Notes: a model not told the origin generated them from the letters alone. Shown: positions 1-8,682, numbered from the stretch's first letter. The stretch: 64,000 nucleotides of DNA from Caldisericota bacterium (GCA_024655965.1 JANLFL010000001.1:216120-280119); one strand, 5' to 3'. Numbers and translations: made by a program.

Positions 1-73
1 AACTCCCCAGCAAGGGGCTTCCGCTGAGGAGAAAAATTCCGGGGAGATCCCTCAACAAGAAGGGAATAAATAG
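1..73 (+). CDS. C-terminal tail of a gene entering from the left edge (partial)
   Basis: Reading from base 2, an open frame of 23 codons ends at TAG 71-73. It encodes a polar tail rich in Gln, Glu, Ser and Gly (starts TPQQGASAEEKN). Such low-complexity tails are common at protein C-termini, and the frame converges on the DUF362 gene that ends at 85, which is a normal arrangement. The start and product lie outside the window, so function cannot be given. It could also be a chance open frame. Confidence 0.35.
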   Translation, partial: TPQQGASAEEKNSGEIPQQEGNK

Positions 74-84
74 CAGGAATAGCC

Positions 85-1209
85 TCATTTAATTCCAGCT
101 AACCTTGCAAGCGGGCTGCGAATGGGACTTATCGCCCCCTGAGGGCAGATCTCCTGGCAGCAGAGACATCCGGTACACTTCTTTCGGTCAATTTCTGGAG
201 GGTTCCCGGGGGAGATGGCTCCAGCAGGACAGGACTGGGCACAGAGGCCACAGGCTGAACATTTGGAGGCATCAACCCTGGGACGGAGGTAGACAAGCCT
301 CTCGAGGAGGGGCGAGAGGAACCCGGGGATAAAAAATCTCATCAAACCCGAAAGGGGAGGGAGTTTCACATTTTTCCAATCAAGTAACCACTTCTTACCC
401 ATAACCTTGATATCCATACTCTCCCCATTTTCCCATCTCCTTCTTTTTGCCTCCGCGAGGTGAAGCACGCTTCCACCGGGACAGCCCATTGCTTGGGAAA
501 GAACCAAATCAAGGGCAACAGGATCAGCGGAAGCACCGATCACTCCGTACTTCCTCGGGGTACCTCCCGCTCCTGGTCCATAACCCTCCTGCCCCAGAAT
601 CCCATCCATGATCGTTAACCGGGGAGCGGTTAACTCAAGGATATCAACAAGAGCCTTTGCGAACTCCTTTGGCGATGGAGCTTTAAGGTGTATCTCCTTT
701 TTCCTCGTCCCGGGGACCAATCCAAAAAGGTTTTTCACCGCACCCGTGTATAAAGTGAAGGTGTGTGTCTTCAATTTGGGCAGGTTGATTATTAAATCCG
801 CCTCGAAAGCCTGAGGGGAAAGGAGGTAGCTTTTCCCCCTCAGACTCTTCAATGTCCCCTTGTTCAAGGGAAGGAGCCTGGATTGAGTTTCGCTTGCAAC
901 CCAATCCATCCCGGTTTTGGACCACAAATTCTGAAAATCTTCCCCCGTTCCCCCCGGGGAATCCCCAATCCAGACTTCTCCCCCCGCTTCCTTAACCATT
1001 TCAGCAACAGTTTTTACCAGGACAGGGTGGGTGGTGATCGCTTTCTCCGGAGGGCTGGGCGAAAGGAGGTTTGGCTTCAAAAGAACCCTCATTCCCGGTT
1101 TGACAAAACTCTCTATTCCCCCCAGAGCAGCCAATGCCTCTTGGAGCGCGTCCCTCACCTCATTTTGTTCGTAGGAGTTGCAACCGATGATCGAAACTTC
1201 AGCGTTCAT
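85..1209 (-). CDS. DUF362 domain protein with C-terminal 2x[4Fe-4S] ferredoxin domain
   Basis: 374 residues. The first ~290 residues match the DUF362 fold family (motifs such as LLKPNLLSPSPPEKAITTHP and INLPKLKTHTFTLYTGAVKN). The C-terminus carries two cysteine clusters, CSACGLCAQSCP at about 317-328 and CTGCLCCQEICP at about 345-356, as in bacterial-type 2[4Fe-4S] ferredoxins. The reaction of DUF362 proteins is not established; the clusters imply electron transfer. It is the last gene of a minus-strand run (alpha-oxoamine synthase, gltX, EamA permease, this gene), 23 bp after the permease. A paralogue with another cluster arrangement lies at 56087-57202. Confidence 0.85.
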   Translation of the reverse strand: MNAEVSIIGCNSYEQNEVRDALQEALAALGGIESFVKPGMRVLLKPNLLSPSPPEKAITTHPVLVKTVAEMVKEAGGEVWIGDSPGGTGEDFQNLWSKTGMDWVASETQSRLLPLNKGTLKSLRGKSYLLSPQAFEADLIINLPKLKTHTFTLYTGAVKNLFGLVPGTRKKEIHLKAPSPKEFAKALVDILELTAPRLTIMDGILGQEGYGPGAGGTPRKYGVIGASADPVALDLVLSQAMGCPGGSVLHLAEAKRRRWENGESMDIKVMGKKWLLDWKNVKLPPLSGLMRFFIPGFLSPLLERLVYLRPRVDASKCSACGLCAQSCPAGAISPGNPPEIDRKKCTGCLCCQEICPQGAISPIRSPLARLAGIK

Positions 1210-1232
1210 TTCCCATCACTAATTTTAGCCTT

Positions 1233-2093
1233 CTAAGGCTTGAGTTGGGCAACCACGGAACCTAAAAACATCAAACCACACCCTAAAAGTGCCCTGGAGG
1301 TCAGGAGTTCCTCCAAAAAAACCCATCCCGCGAGGGCAGCAAATACCGCTTCTAAACTCATGATTATCGCCGCATGGGCGGGGATAGTATCCCTTTGAGC
1401 GACTACCTGGAGGGTATAGGCGATCCCCACGGAAAAGACACCCGCAACAAGGAGGGGAAGGATGGATTCCTTTAAACCCCCAAATCGCAGGCCTTCAAAG
1501 AAAAAGGAAAAAATGAGGCTGAGAAAAGAGCAGGTTAAAAACTGGATCAGCGCAATAAAAAGGGGTTCTCCCCTCCGGGCAAAAAAGGAAAGGGCCATGA
1601 CGTGGAAAGCGAAAACAAAAGCGCATATCAAAACCAGCATGTCCCCCTTTAAAAAATCGGCAGTCTCCATGGGGGAAAGAAGGAAAAGGCCGCCCAGTGC
1701 GAGGAAAGCCCCCAGCCAGCTCCCCCACCCCGGGGGGTTTCGGGTGAAGACTCCGAGAAAAGGGACGATCACCACATAAAGCCCGGTGATGAACCCCGCT
1801 TTTCCCGCTGTGGTATGGACGATCCCGTACTGTTGAAAATTTGAGGCGATGGCCAGAAGCGTTCCGCACAGAATTCCCCCCACCCATTCAATTCTGGTTA
1901 AGGGGTGAGGATTCCCCTTTTTTAAAAAGACCAAGGGAAGCAGGGTCAAGGAACCAAGGAGGAATCTGGTGCCGTTGAAAAGGGCAGGAGGAAGGTAATT
2001 TGAACCAACCCTTTGAGCGACGAAAGCCAACCCCCAGATGAAGGCGGTCAAAAGCAAAAGGGCGTCGGCTTTGAGAATTTTGCGGTCGGCCAT
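1233..2093 (-). CDS. EamA/DMT-superfamily permease
   Basis: About 286 residues with ten hydrophobic segments in two tandem halves, the pattern of drug/metabolite transporters (EamA, RhaT-like). Family signs include the N-terminal WGLAFVAQRVGSNYLPP and the C-terminal MSLEAVFAALAGWVFLEELL segment. Substrate is unknown; members export amino acids, nucleosides or other metabolites. An in-frame TTG lies one codon upstream at 2096; I chose the ATG. No clear ribosome binding site is seen, and the start follows the gltX stop by 13 bp, so translation is probably coupled to gltX. Confidence 0.8.
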   Translation of the reverse strand: MADRKILKADALLLLTAFIWGLAFVAQRVGSNYLPPALFNGTRFLLGSLTLLPLVFLKKGNPHPLTRIEWVGGILCGTLLAIASNFQQYGIVHTTAGKAGFITGLYVVIVPFLGVFTRNPPGWGSWLGAFLALGGLFLLSPMETADFLKGDMLVLICAFVFAFHVMALSFFARRGEPLFIALIQFLTCSFLSLIFSFFFEGLRFGGLKESILPLLVAGVFSVGIAYTLQVVAQRDTIPAHAAIIMSLEAVFAALAGWVFLEELLTSRALLGCGLMFLGSVVAQLKP

Positions 2094-2106
2094 CAAAAGA
2101 AGGGAA

Positions 2107-3543
2107 TTAAGTGGATTTCAGCCTGGAAATCGCTCTTTCAAGCCTGAGTAGACTCTCGTCCTTTCCAAGGACTTCCAAGACCTCGAAAGCCCCGGGGGAG
2201 GCAACTTTTCCGGTGAGAGCGGCTCTCAAAGGCCAGAGGAGGTTTCCATGGGGAATCCCCTTTTCCTGGGCAACCTGGCGTAATTCCCTTTCCAAGACGG
2301 GGACGGCGAAGTCCTCGATTTCCGTCAACCGGTCAATCGCCACCTCGAGAGCGGAGATCGTTTCCTCTTTGGTCCCTTTTTTGGGGATCAAAAGTTCGGG
2401 AGGGAAATCGGGCTCTTTAAAATAAAAGGAAAGAAGATCAGGAGCTTCTGAAAGCTTCTTCATGCGCTCCTGAACTGTTCTTAAAGCCATGAAAAAGTAG
2501 GGCTCAAGAGGGTAATCCTCGCTGATTAACCCGGCCTTCACCATATAGGGCTTCACCAGAATGGCAAGCTCCTCGAGGGATTTCCTTCGGATGTAATAGC
2601 CATTGAAGAAGTCGAGCTTTTCCCGATTGAACACCGCTCCCGTACGGGAGACCTTCTCCAGGGAGAACTGCTCGATCAACTCCTCCATGGAAAAGATCTC
2701 CTGGTCTGTACCAGGAGACCATCCCAGCAGGGCCAAAAAATTGATCATCGCCTCCGGAAGGTAACCCTCTTCCATATATGAAATTACGGAAACGGCTCCG
2801 TGCCTTTTGGAAAGTTTCCCCTGGCCTCTTCCCGCAAGGATGCTCGGGAGGTGGCAGAATTCCGGCATTTCCCACCCGAATGCCTGATAGAGGAGGACAT
2901 GCTTGGGGGTGGAAGGGAGCCACTCCTCACCTCGGATAACGTGGGTGATCTTCATCAGGTGATCGTCAACAAGATGAGCCAGGTGGTAGGTGGGGAAGCC
3001 GTCTGATTTAAGGATCACCTGGTCATCTATCTCTTCGTTTCGCATGGAGATTTCACCGTAGACAATGTCCCGGAAAGCGGTGACCCCTGTTTCCGGGACC
3101 TTCATGCGGATGGTATAGGGGAGGCCCTGACTGATCAGTTTCTCCCTTTCCGAAGGGGTCAAATTCCGGCATTTCCGGTCATATCTGGGGGGGAGCCGCT
3201 TCGATTCCTGCTCCTTCCTCATCGCTTCCAAGCGCTCGGGGGAGCAGAAACAGGGATAGGCGAATCCCGCTTCCATCAATTGAAGAGCGTGCTTCTGGTA
3301 AATTTCCAGCCTCTGGGATTGAAAAATGGGACCCTCGTCCCAATGTAGTCCCGCCCATTTCAAAGCGAATTGAATGTGGTCAGCGGAGTGGGGATCATAC
3401 CTTTTTCGATCAGTGTCCTCGATCCTGAGAATGAAAACCCCCCGGTTCTTGCGGGCGAACAGGTAACAAAAAAGGGCGGTGCGCAACCCCCCAATGTGAA
3501 GCTCCCCGGTGGGGCTGGGAGCAAAGCGAACTCGGACGGACAT
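2107..3543 (-). CDS. gltX: glutamyl-tRNA synthetase
   Basis: 478 residues, normal for bacterial GluRS. It charges tRNA-Glu in the cytoplasm. Class I signatures are present: the HIGH-like motif in PTGELHIGGLRTALF near residue 10-24, and the KMSKS-like motif GKLSKRHGAVS near 242-252. A CFC pair around residue 99-101 followed by CRN near 126 recalls the zinc knuckle of many GluRS enzymes. The start has a good Shine-Dalgarno (GAGGTGAAAT just before ATG). It lies 8 bp after the alpha-oxoamine synthase gene and 13 bp before the permease, so the four genes probably form an operon. Whether it is discriminating or also charges tRNA-Gln cannot be told. Confidence 0.96.
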   Translation of the reverse strand: MSVRVRFAPSPTGELHIGGLRTALFCYLFARKNRGVFILRIEDTDRKRYDPHSADHIQFALKWAGLHWDEGPIFQSQRLEIYQKHALQLMEAGFAYPCFCSPERLEAMRKEQESKRLPPRYDRKCRNLTPSEREKLISQGLPYTIRMKVPETGVTAFRDIVYGEISMRNEEIDDQVILKSDGFPTYHLAHLVDDHLMKITHVIRGEEWLPSTPKHVLLYQAFGWEMPEFCHLPSILAGRGQGKLSKRHGAVSVISYMEEGYLPEAMINFLALLGWSPGTDQEIFSMEELIEQFSLEKVSRTGAVFNREKLDFFNGYYIRRKSLEELAILVKPYMVKAGLISEDYPLEPYFFMALRTVQERMKKLSEAPDLLSFYFKEPDFPPELLIPKKGTKEETISALEVAIDRLTEIEDFAVPVLERELRQVAQEKGIPHGNLLWPLRAALTGKVASPGAFEVLEVLGKDESLLRLERAISRLKST

Positions 3544-3551
3544 ATTTCACC

Positions 3552-4739
3552 TCACAGAGAGAATTTCTTCTTTGCTTTTCCTAAGATCTCTAAAGCCAGA
3601 TAAATATCCTGAGGGGTGTGGGAAGCGGTGACCGTTGTGCGAAGCCTGCAGGTCAAGGGAGGAACAGCGGGAGGGAGGACGGGGAGGACGAAAAGTCCCT
3701 CGTCCTGGAGGAACCTGGTGACCTTCAAGGTCATTTCTTCCTCCCCGATCAGGATGGGGACCACCGGGGTCTGGGAGTTGAAGGTGCTGAATCCCAGATC
3801 CTCAAGGCCTTTTTTGAACAGGCGCATGTTCTCCTGCACCCTTTCCACCCTCCAGGGTTCTTCCTCAATAACTTCGAAACTTGCTTTGGCTGCGGCAGCT
3901 ACGGGAGGTGGGAGGGCGGCGGAGAAAACGAAAGCCCTGGCATTATGCTTTAGAAAATCAATAAGGTCCCTTTTCCCCGCAATGTAGCCCCCCACGGCGG
4001 GAATGGTCTTGGAAAGGGTACCCATCTTGATAGGAATTGAATCGGGCATCCCGAAGAATTCCTCGATCCCGTGACCCGTCCTTCCCAGAACCCCCAGGGA
4101 GTGAGCTTCGTCCACCATCAACCAGGCCCCGTATTCCTTGCAAAGGGAAACCAAATGGGGGAGCGGGGCAACATCTCCGTCCATGGAAAAGACCGCGTCC
4201 ACGATCACCAGTTTCGCCACGTCCTGATCCTTAAACTTCCTGAGCTGATCCTCAAGGCTCGAGGGATCGTTGTGCTGGAAACGAATGAAATTTGCCCCAG
4301 AAAGGAGGCAACCGTCGACGATGGAGGCATGGTTCAACTTGTCGCATATTACCACGTCGTTCCTTCCCACCAGGGTGGAGACCGTGGAAAGGTTAGTCAC
4401 ATATCCGGAAGAGTAAGCGATTGCCTCCTCGGTACCCTTGAAACGGGCGATGGTCTCCTCAAGCTCCCTGTGGATGGGGAGGCTCCCCGCGAGGATCCTC
4501 ACCCCATGTGTGCCGGTCCCGTATATCTCCAGGGCCTTCTTTGCGGCTTCAGTGATCTTGGGGTGCCCGATTAAGCCCAGGTAAGAGTAGGATGCCAGCA
4601 TCATCATCCTTCTTCCCTGGACGTATACGTAAGCACCATCCAGGCGCTCAATCTCCTTCAAGTAAAAGTACAGCTTTTCTTCCCTCGCCTTATTCAGACG
4701 ATTGGAAAAGGTATCGATCCGGTTCTGAATTCTGTCCAT
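3552..4739 (-). CDS. alpha-oxoamine synthase (serine palmitoyltransferase-like / KBL family)
   Basis: 395 residues from ATG 4739, chosen because AGAGGAGAGCA precedes it; the open frame extends 25 codons further without such a site. PLP-dependent, condensing an amino acid with an acyl thioester. Seen: the GTGTHGVRILAGS substrate loop, DEAHSLGVLG, and the PLP lysine in MGTLSKTIPAVGGYIAG. The GTLSKT-GGYIAG form and PPPVAAAA resemble serine palmitoyltransferase-type enzymes more than classical 2-amino-3-ketobutyrate ligase. Other options are glycine C-acetyltransferase and 8-amino-7-oxononanoate synthase; no biotin genes are nearby. It is first in the minus-strand operon leading to gltX. Confidence 0.85.
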   Translation of the reverse strand: MDRIQNRIDTFSNRLNKAREEKLYFYLKEIERLDGAYVYVQGRRMMMLASYSYLGLIGHPKITEAAKKALEIYGTGTHGVRILAGSLPIHRELEETIARFKGTEEAIAYSSGYVTNLSTVSTLVGRNDVVICDKLNHASIVDGCLLSGANFIRFQHNDPSSLEDQLRKFKDQDVAKLVIVDAVFSMDGDVAPLPHLVSLCKEYGAWLMVDEAHSLGVLGRTGHGIEEFFGMPDSIPIKMGTLSKTIPAVGGYIAGKRDLIDFLKHNARAFVFSAALPPPVAAAAKASFEVIEEEPWRVERVQENMRLFKKGLEDLGFSTFNSQTPVVPILIGEEEMTLKVTRFLQDEGLFVLPVLPPAVPPLTCRLRTTVTASHTPQDIYLALEILGKAKKKFSL

Positions 4740-4802
4740 TGCTCTCCTCTCTAAAATAACTGAAAAACTGAAGGCATTCAAATCCTTTTTCAATAAGACT
4801 TT

Positions 4803-4816
4803 AAATGTTAACATTT
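4803..4816. promoter_or_regulatory. 14-bp perfect palindrome between divergent genes
   Basis: AAATGTTAACATTT is a perfect palindrome within the ~100-bp AT-rich region between the oxoamine synthase start (4739) and the HD hydrolase start (4839). Its position would suit an operator acting on either promoter. The binding protein is unknown, and a chance AT-rich palindrome is possible. Confidence 0.35.
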
Positions 4817-4838
4817 TTAATCAAAAGCGGAGGGAAAT

Positions 4839-5786
4839 GTGAAAAAAGGGAACAATCTTAAAAAAATCAAAAATGCACTTCAGGATTCGGGTATTGAGGT
4901 GGAGATCCCGGAGTCCTACCGGGAACTCGAGGAAAGATCGAGGGTAACAATCCTCAAATCTCTTGAACCCTTCCCCAAGGCCAGCAAGTTCTTTCACATT
5001 TTAGAATCGGACCTTGAAGTTAGAGCCAACTGGGATTTGGCGGACTTCATTGCGGTATCCAAACTCCACTACAACGATCACGGTGAGGTCCACGCAAAAG
5101 TGGCTACCTCATCCGCCCTGACCATGCTTGACCTTCTTTTAAAAAGGGGCGTTCCAGTTGACTTCATGGAAGCGGCAGGGGGAGATGCCGACGATGAGCA
5201 TTTAATAGTCATGGCGGCAGGCCTCCTTCACGATATCGGAAACCAAGTCCACCGGGAATGGCACAATCTTCACGGGGTAATCCTTGCCACTCCTCTTCTG
5301 GACAGGCTGCTCCCGGAAATTTATCCCGATCTGGAAAAAAGGACAGAGGTCCGGGGGTTCATCCTCAACGCGATCTACGCTCATGATTTTGAAGTTTCCG
5401 ACCTGACTAAAGAGGCGGCCCTGATAGGCATTGGGGATGCCACCGACATGACCAAGGGAAGGGGACGAATCGCCTTCGACCTGGGAAACATCAACATCCA
5501 CTGTGTCTCCGCGCTGGGGATCGAAGAGGTACTAATCGGGGAGGGAGAGGAGAAACCAATAAAAATTCTCATTCAGATGTCCAACTCGGCGGGAATCTTC
5601 CAAGTCCAGGAAACCCTGGGAAAAAAGGTGATCTCAAGTCCTCTCAGGGATTATGTGGAAATCCTGGCCTTCACCGCCCCTGAGGAACTTTTCTCCGATC
5701 AGAGGATCATTCAAAGGATCTACCTTGACAGGGAACATTTCCGGGCAGTAAAAAAGGGAACCAGGGGCAGCACCTCGATCCTTTAA
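4839..5786 (+). CDS. HD-domain metal-dependent phosphohydrolase
   Basis: 315 residues beginning at GTG 4839, which has GCGGAGGG 6-8 bp upstream; the ATG two bases earlier runs straight into a stop. The HD metal-binding pattern is visible: His in DHGEVHAKVATSSA, the HD pair in AAGLLHDIGNQVHREWHN, a further His in NAIYAHDFEV, and Asp in IGIGDATDMTKGRGR. HD enzymes hydrolyse phosphate esters, often nucleotides or cyclic nucleotides; the substrate here is unknown. The last ~80 residues form an extra domain without a recognised fold. It converges on the PLP lyase gene with overlapping stop codons. Confidence 0.8.
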   Translation: MKKGNNLKKIKNALQDSGIEVEIPESYRELEERSRVTILKSLEPFPKASKFFHILESDLEVRANWDLADFIAVSKLHYNDHGEVHAKVATSSALTMLDLLLKRGVPVDFMEAAGGDADDEHLIVMAAGLLHDIGNQVHREWHNLHGVILATPLLDRLLPEIYPDLEKRTEVRGFILNAIYAHDFEVSDLTKEAALIGIGDATDMTKGRGRIAFDLGNINIHCVSALGIEEVLIGEGEEKPIKILIQMSNSAGIFQVQETLGKKVISSPLRDYVEILAFTAPEELFSDQRIIQRIYLDREHFRAVKKGTRGSTSIL

Positions 5787-6961
5787 CTTAACGCCCCAAG
5801 AGCTTGCTCAATATCGGAAAAAAGGTCCTGGCAATCCTCAATTCCCACCGAGAGCCGAACAAGGCCATCGGAAATTCCTCGCTTTTTCCTTTCCTCGGGG
5901 GAAAGCATGCGGTGAGACGATGAAGCAGGATGAGTAACCAGGGTCTGGACGTCCCCCAGCGATGCAACACGGGAGATCAATTTCAAGGAATCCTGGAACT
6001 TTTCGGCGGCCCTGTATCCTCCTTTCAATTCAAAGGCCAGAACCCCACCGAAACCCCTCATCTGGGAACGAGCGATCTCGTACTGGGGAAAGGACTTCAA
6101 TCCCGGATAATAAACTGCGGAAACCTCTTCCCTTAAGGAAAGCCATTGGGAGATGAGCATGGCATTGTGGGCGCTTCTTTCCATTCTCAAGGAGAGCGTG
6201 CAAATCCCCCGGCCAAGCAGAAAGGCTTCCCAGGGAGAAATAACCGTTCCCAAATGACGGTGGAAAAGTTTCCTCATGGGATCGAGCAAACTCCGCGGTC
6301 CGGCAACAACACCGGCAGTAAGGTCCCCGTGGCCCCCGAGAAATTTAGTAGCGGAATGAACAACCAGGTCACATCCCCATTGAAGGGGGTTTTGAAAATA
6401 GGGGGTAGCGAAGGTAGAATCGACAACGGAAATTATCCCTTTCCCTTTTGCGAAGCGTGCCAGCTTCTCCAAGGGAAGGCATTTGAGGAGGGGGTTTGCA
6501 GGGGACTCCAAGAATAGCACCTTTGTATTGGGCTTCAAGGCCCCTTCCAATTGACTCTTATCCAGGGAGTCCACGAAGCTCACCTCGATCCCGTATCTGG
6601 GGAGGATCTCGTTGAAGAGGGTGTAGGTTCCACCGTAAATGGATTCTTCGCTGATTAAGTGATCCCCGGATTTCATCAGGGAAAGAATTGAAACCAGGAT
6701 GGCAGACATCCCCGAACCAAAGAGGACCGCGTCCTCCGCACCCTCCAGGGAAGCGACTTTTTCCTCAACCGATCTTACCGTGGGATTCCCATATCTGGAA
6801 TAGACGTATCCTTCCCCGAGCTCGAACCTTTTGACGGCCTCCTCGGAGGAAGAGAAGGAGAAAGCAGCGGTCTGAAAAACAGGAATAACCGTGGAACCCT
6901 CCATTCCTTCCGGGTGTCCCGCATGGACGGCCCGGGTAGAAAAACCCCATTTGGAACTCAT
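5783..6961 (-). CDS. Cys/Met-metabolism PLP-dependent enzyme (cystathionine gamma-lyase/synthase or OAH sulfhydrylase type)
   Basis: 392 residues. ATG 6961 is preferred over GTG 6967 because GGAGGTG sits directly before it. Seen: N-terminal TRAVHAG, YSRYGNPTVRSVEEKVASLE, GSGMSA, and the PLP lysine in VHSATKFLGGHGD. In methionine gamma-lyases the active-site loop is usually YGCT; here it is IYGGTY, so a plain methionine gamma-lyase is less likely than cystathionine gamma-lyase, cystathionine gamma-synthase or O-acetylhomoserine sulfhydrylase. It follows the DUF401 permease gene by 15 bp, suggesting co-transcription and perhaps uptake of an amino-acid substrate. Confidence 0.88.
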   Translation of the reverse strand: MSSKWGFSTRAVHAGHPEGMEGSTVIPVFQTAAFSFSSSEEAVKRFELGEGYVYSRYGNPTVRSVEEKVASLEGAEDAVLFGSGMSAILVSILSLMKSGDHLISEESIYGGTYTLFNEILPRYGIEVSFVDSLDKSQLEGALKPNTKVLFLESPANPLLKCLPLEKLARFAKGKGIISVVDSTFATPYFQNPLQWGCDLVVHSATKFLGGHGDLTAGVVAGPRSLLDPMRKLFHRHLGTVISPWEAFLLGRGICTLSLRMERSAHNAMLISQWLSLREEVSAVYYPGLKSFPQYEIARSQMRGFGGVLAFELKGGYRAAEKFQDSLKLISRVASLGDVQTLVTHPASSSHRMLSPEERKKRGISDGLVRLSVGIEDCQDLFSDIEQALGALS

Positions 6962-6976
6962 TTTCACCTCCAGGTA

Positions 6977-8191
6977 TTAAAAAAGGGTATAAACCAGGAA
7001 AGCTACCCCCAAGACCAAGGCGGAGGATGGAGCGAGCATGGAGTAAATTTTTCCCCAATCAGCCTTAAAGTACTGGCGGGTTAATACCAGGCATAAGTGA
7101 ACGGGGGATGCGAGGACCCCTACAAACCCGGAAATGTAGGCCAGGGCAACCATAGAAAGGTTGATCGGGTTTCCGAAAATTCCCAGGAGGAGGGGAAAGG
7201 CAACCCCTACAAAAGCTTGGGTCACTCCCGTTAGCAAGCCCACAAATAAGGGGAGGAACGAGACCAAAAGGATCGAGGGGACCCCTGAACTGAAAAAGAA
7301 ATCCGAAAGCTCCTTTACCGATCCGCTTTTTATCATCGTATCCTTGAATACAATGACCCCCAGGACAAGGAATACGGTGTTGATGGAGAAAGCTTTCTTC
7401 ACCAGGTCCCAGAAATTGGGGAGTTTGTACTTCAAGGAAATGGCCACCCAAACCCAGAGCAGGAGGAGCACCGAGAGCAGGGCGAGAACCAGTTCAACAT
7501 GGAAAATCAAAACAAGGATCAGGACAACCAGTACGGGCAAAATAGTAAAGAGGAGCTTTCCTAAATCCTTTATGTTCCCCTTTTCCCAATTTCCCCCTTC
7601 TTTGCTTTTGATTTTGGGAAAGGCGAAAAGGGACCCCACGATAATTGCGGAGATCGTGTAATGCCACTGGTGGGAAACAAGCGACGAGAGGCTAACGCCC
7701 AAAAGGCTTGAAGCGAGAATCAGTCCCGGGTAGAGGGGAAAAATGCATTCCCAGATGTGCCGGAACCAGAAATTGATGAACGCCTTCCTTGAAGGGGAAA
7801 TTTCGTAATCCTTGCTCGCCTCCTCGACCAAGGGGGCGGAGAATAGGGCTCCTCCTGCGGAGGGAAGGAAACCAAGGAAGGCAGGAAGAAAAGCCATCAC
7901 CAGCCTGTGCTCGGGAACAAGTTTCTTCAGGGATGTGACCATTTGCTCAAGGAGTCCGGAACGGCGAAGGGTGGCTTCAAGAAACTGAATCAAGACAAGG
8001 GACAGGATCAGGGTTACCGTCGTGTAATCAATCGCGGAATAAAAAGCGATCTTCAGCCACTCCCAAGGCCATACGGAAAAAAGGAGGGCGAGGAGGAAAG
8101 CTCCCGCAAGCATGATCAAACCAAGGTTTAAGCGTCTGGTAATTAAGAAAATTATGATCAGAAAGACTGCCAATACCTTTATTAATGACAT
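6977..8191 (-). CDS. DUF401 family membrane permease
   Basis: 404 residues with about ten to twelve hydrophobic helices. The loop LGFLPSAGGALFSAPLVEEA and the segment FWFRHIWECIFPLYPGLILA are typical of DUF401 proteins, which look like ion-transporter-superfamily permeases related to the GntP/dicarboxylate type. Substrate unknown. ATG 8191 has CCGGAGAATGAAAA upstream, a Shine-Dalgarno lying inside the end of the preceding small membrane gene, so coupling is likely. The gene sits between that membrane gene and the sulfur amino-acid PLP enzyme. Confidence 0.75.
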   Translation of the reverse strand: MSLIKVLAVFLIIIFLITRRLNLGLIMLAGAFLLALLFSVWPWEWLKIAFYSAIDYTTVTLILSLVLIQFLEATLRRSGLLEQMVTSLKKLVPEHRLVMAFLPAFLGFLPSAGGALFSAPLVEEASKDYEISPSRKAFINFWFRHIWECIFPLYPGLILASSLLGVSLSSLVSHQWHYTISAIIVGSLFAFPKIKSKEGGNWEKGNIKDLGKLLFTILPVLVVLILVLIFHVELVLALLSVLLLLWVWVAISLKYKLPNFWDLVKKAFSINTVFLVLGVIVFKDTMIKSGSVKELSDFFFSSGVPSILLVSFLPLFVGLLTGVTQAFVGVAFPLLLGIFGNPINLSMVALAYISGFVGVLASPVHLCLVLTRQYFKADWGKIYSMLAPSSALVLGVAFLVYTLF

Positions 8192-8194
8192 TTT

Positions 8195-8647
8195 TCATTC
8201 TCCGGATGAGGCGTCCCTATCCTTCATTTCCTTTCTTCTTTTGGCTTTCAACCTCAATTGCCTTTCCAACCGATAAAGCCTCGTTGGCCTGGGAGGGGTG
8301 GGTTTCAAAAGAATCCTCACAAGGTGGTAGGTAATCACCCCAAGGACCCCGGGCCAGACATAAACCAAAAAATAATACAGATAAGACAACTGTTCAAACT
8401 CTGGATGATCCCGCAGATAAAGTGAATAGTAGAACAGAAGTCCGAGAGCATAGAAAAAAACAGAGGCCAGGAAGAATGCCCCTCCTTGTCGCTTCTTGAA
8501 GAAAAAACCGGTAAGAAGGAAGAAGAGGACAAAGAAAAATAGAAGGAAAGCCCAGGGAATGTTCAGGAGTTTTGTTTTCAGGGCAATTACGATTTCCAGA
8601 AAAGCAAGGAAAACCCCAAAAAGGCAATATAAGAGAAATTCTTTCAT
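8195..8647 (-). CDS. small four-helix membrane protein, unknown
   Basis: 150 residues: four predicted membrane helices in the first ~115 residues, then a basic tail rich in Arg and Lys (RLERQLRLKAKRRKE). No family recognised. It stops 3 bp before the DUF401 permease start and may be an accessory subunit of that permease. ATG 8647 has no Shine-Dalgarno; only 35 bp separate it from the divergent AI-2E family gene. Confidence 0.6.
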   Translation of the reverse strand: MKEFLLYCLFGVFLAFLEIVIALKTKLLNIPWAFLLFFFVLFFLLTGFFFKKRQGGAFFLASVFFYALGLLFYYSLYLRDHPEFEQLSYLYYFLVYVWPGVLGVITYHLVRILLKPTPPRPTRLYRLERQLRLKAKRRKEMKDRDASSGE

Positions 8648-8682
8648 GTTATCATTTAGATAGTATAATACAAAGATAATTT
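8648..8682. promoter_or_regulatory. very short divergent promoter region
   Basis: Only 35 bp lie between two divergent start codons (8647 minus, 8683 plus). On the plus strand TATAAT at 8664-8669 would place transcription start near 8676, leaving a leader of about 7 nt; on the minus strand TATTATACT overlaps the same bases. No -35 box close to consensus is visible and neither gene has a Shine-Dalgarno. Both transcripts may be nearly leaderless. Confidence 0.45.

Noticed and set aside
6962-7000. SAM or T-box riboswitch before the sulfur amino-acid enzyme
   Set aside because: The gene starts 15 bp after the permease gene; there is no leader long enough.
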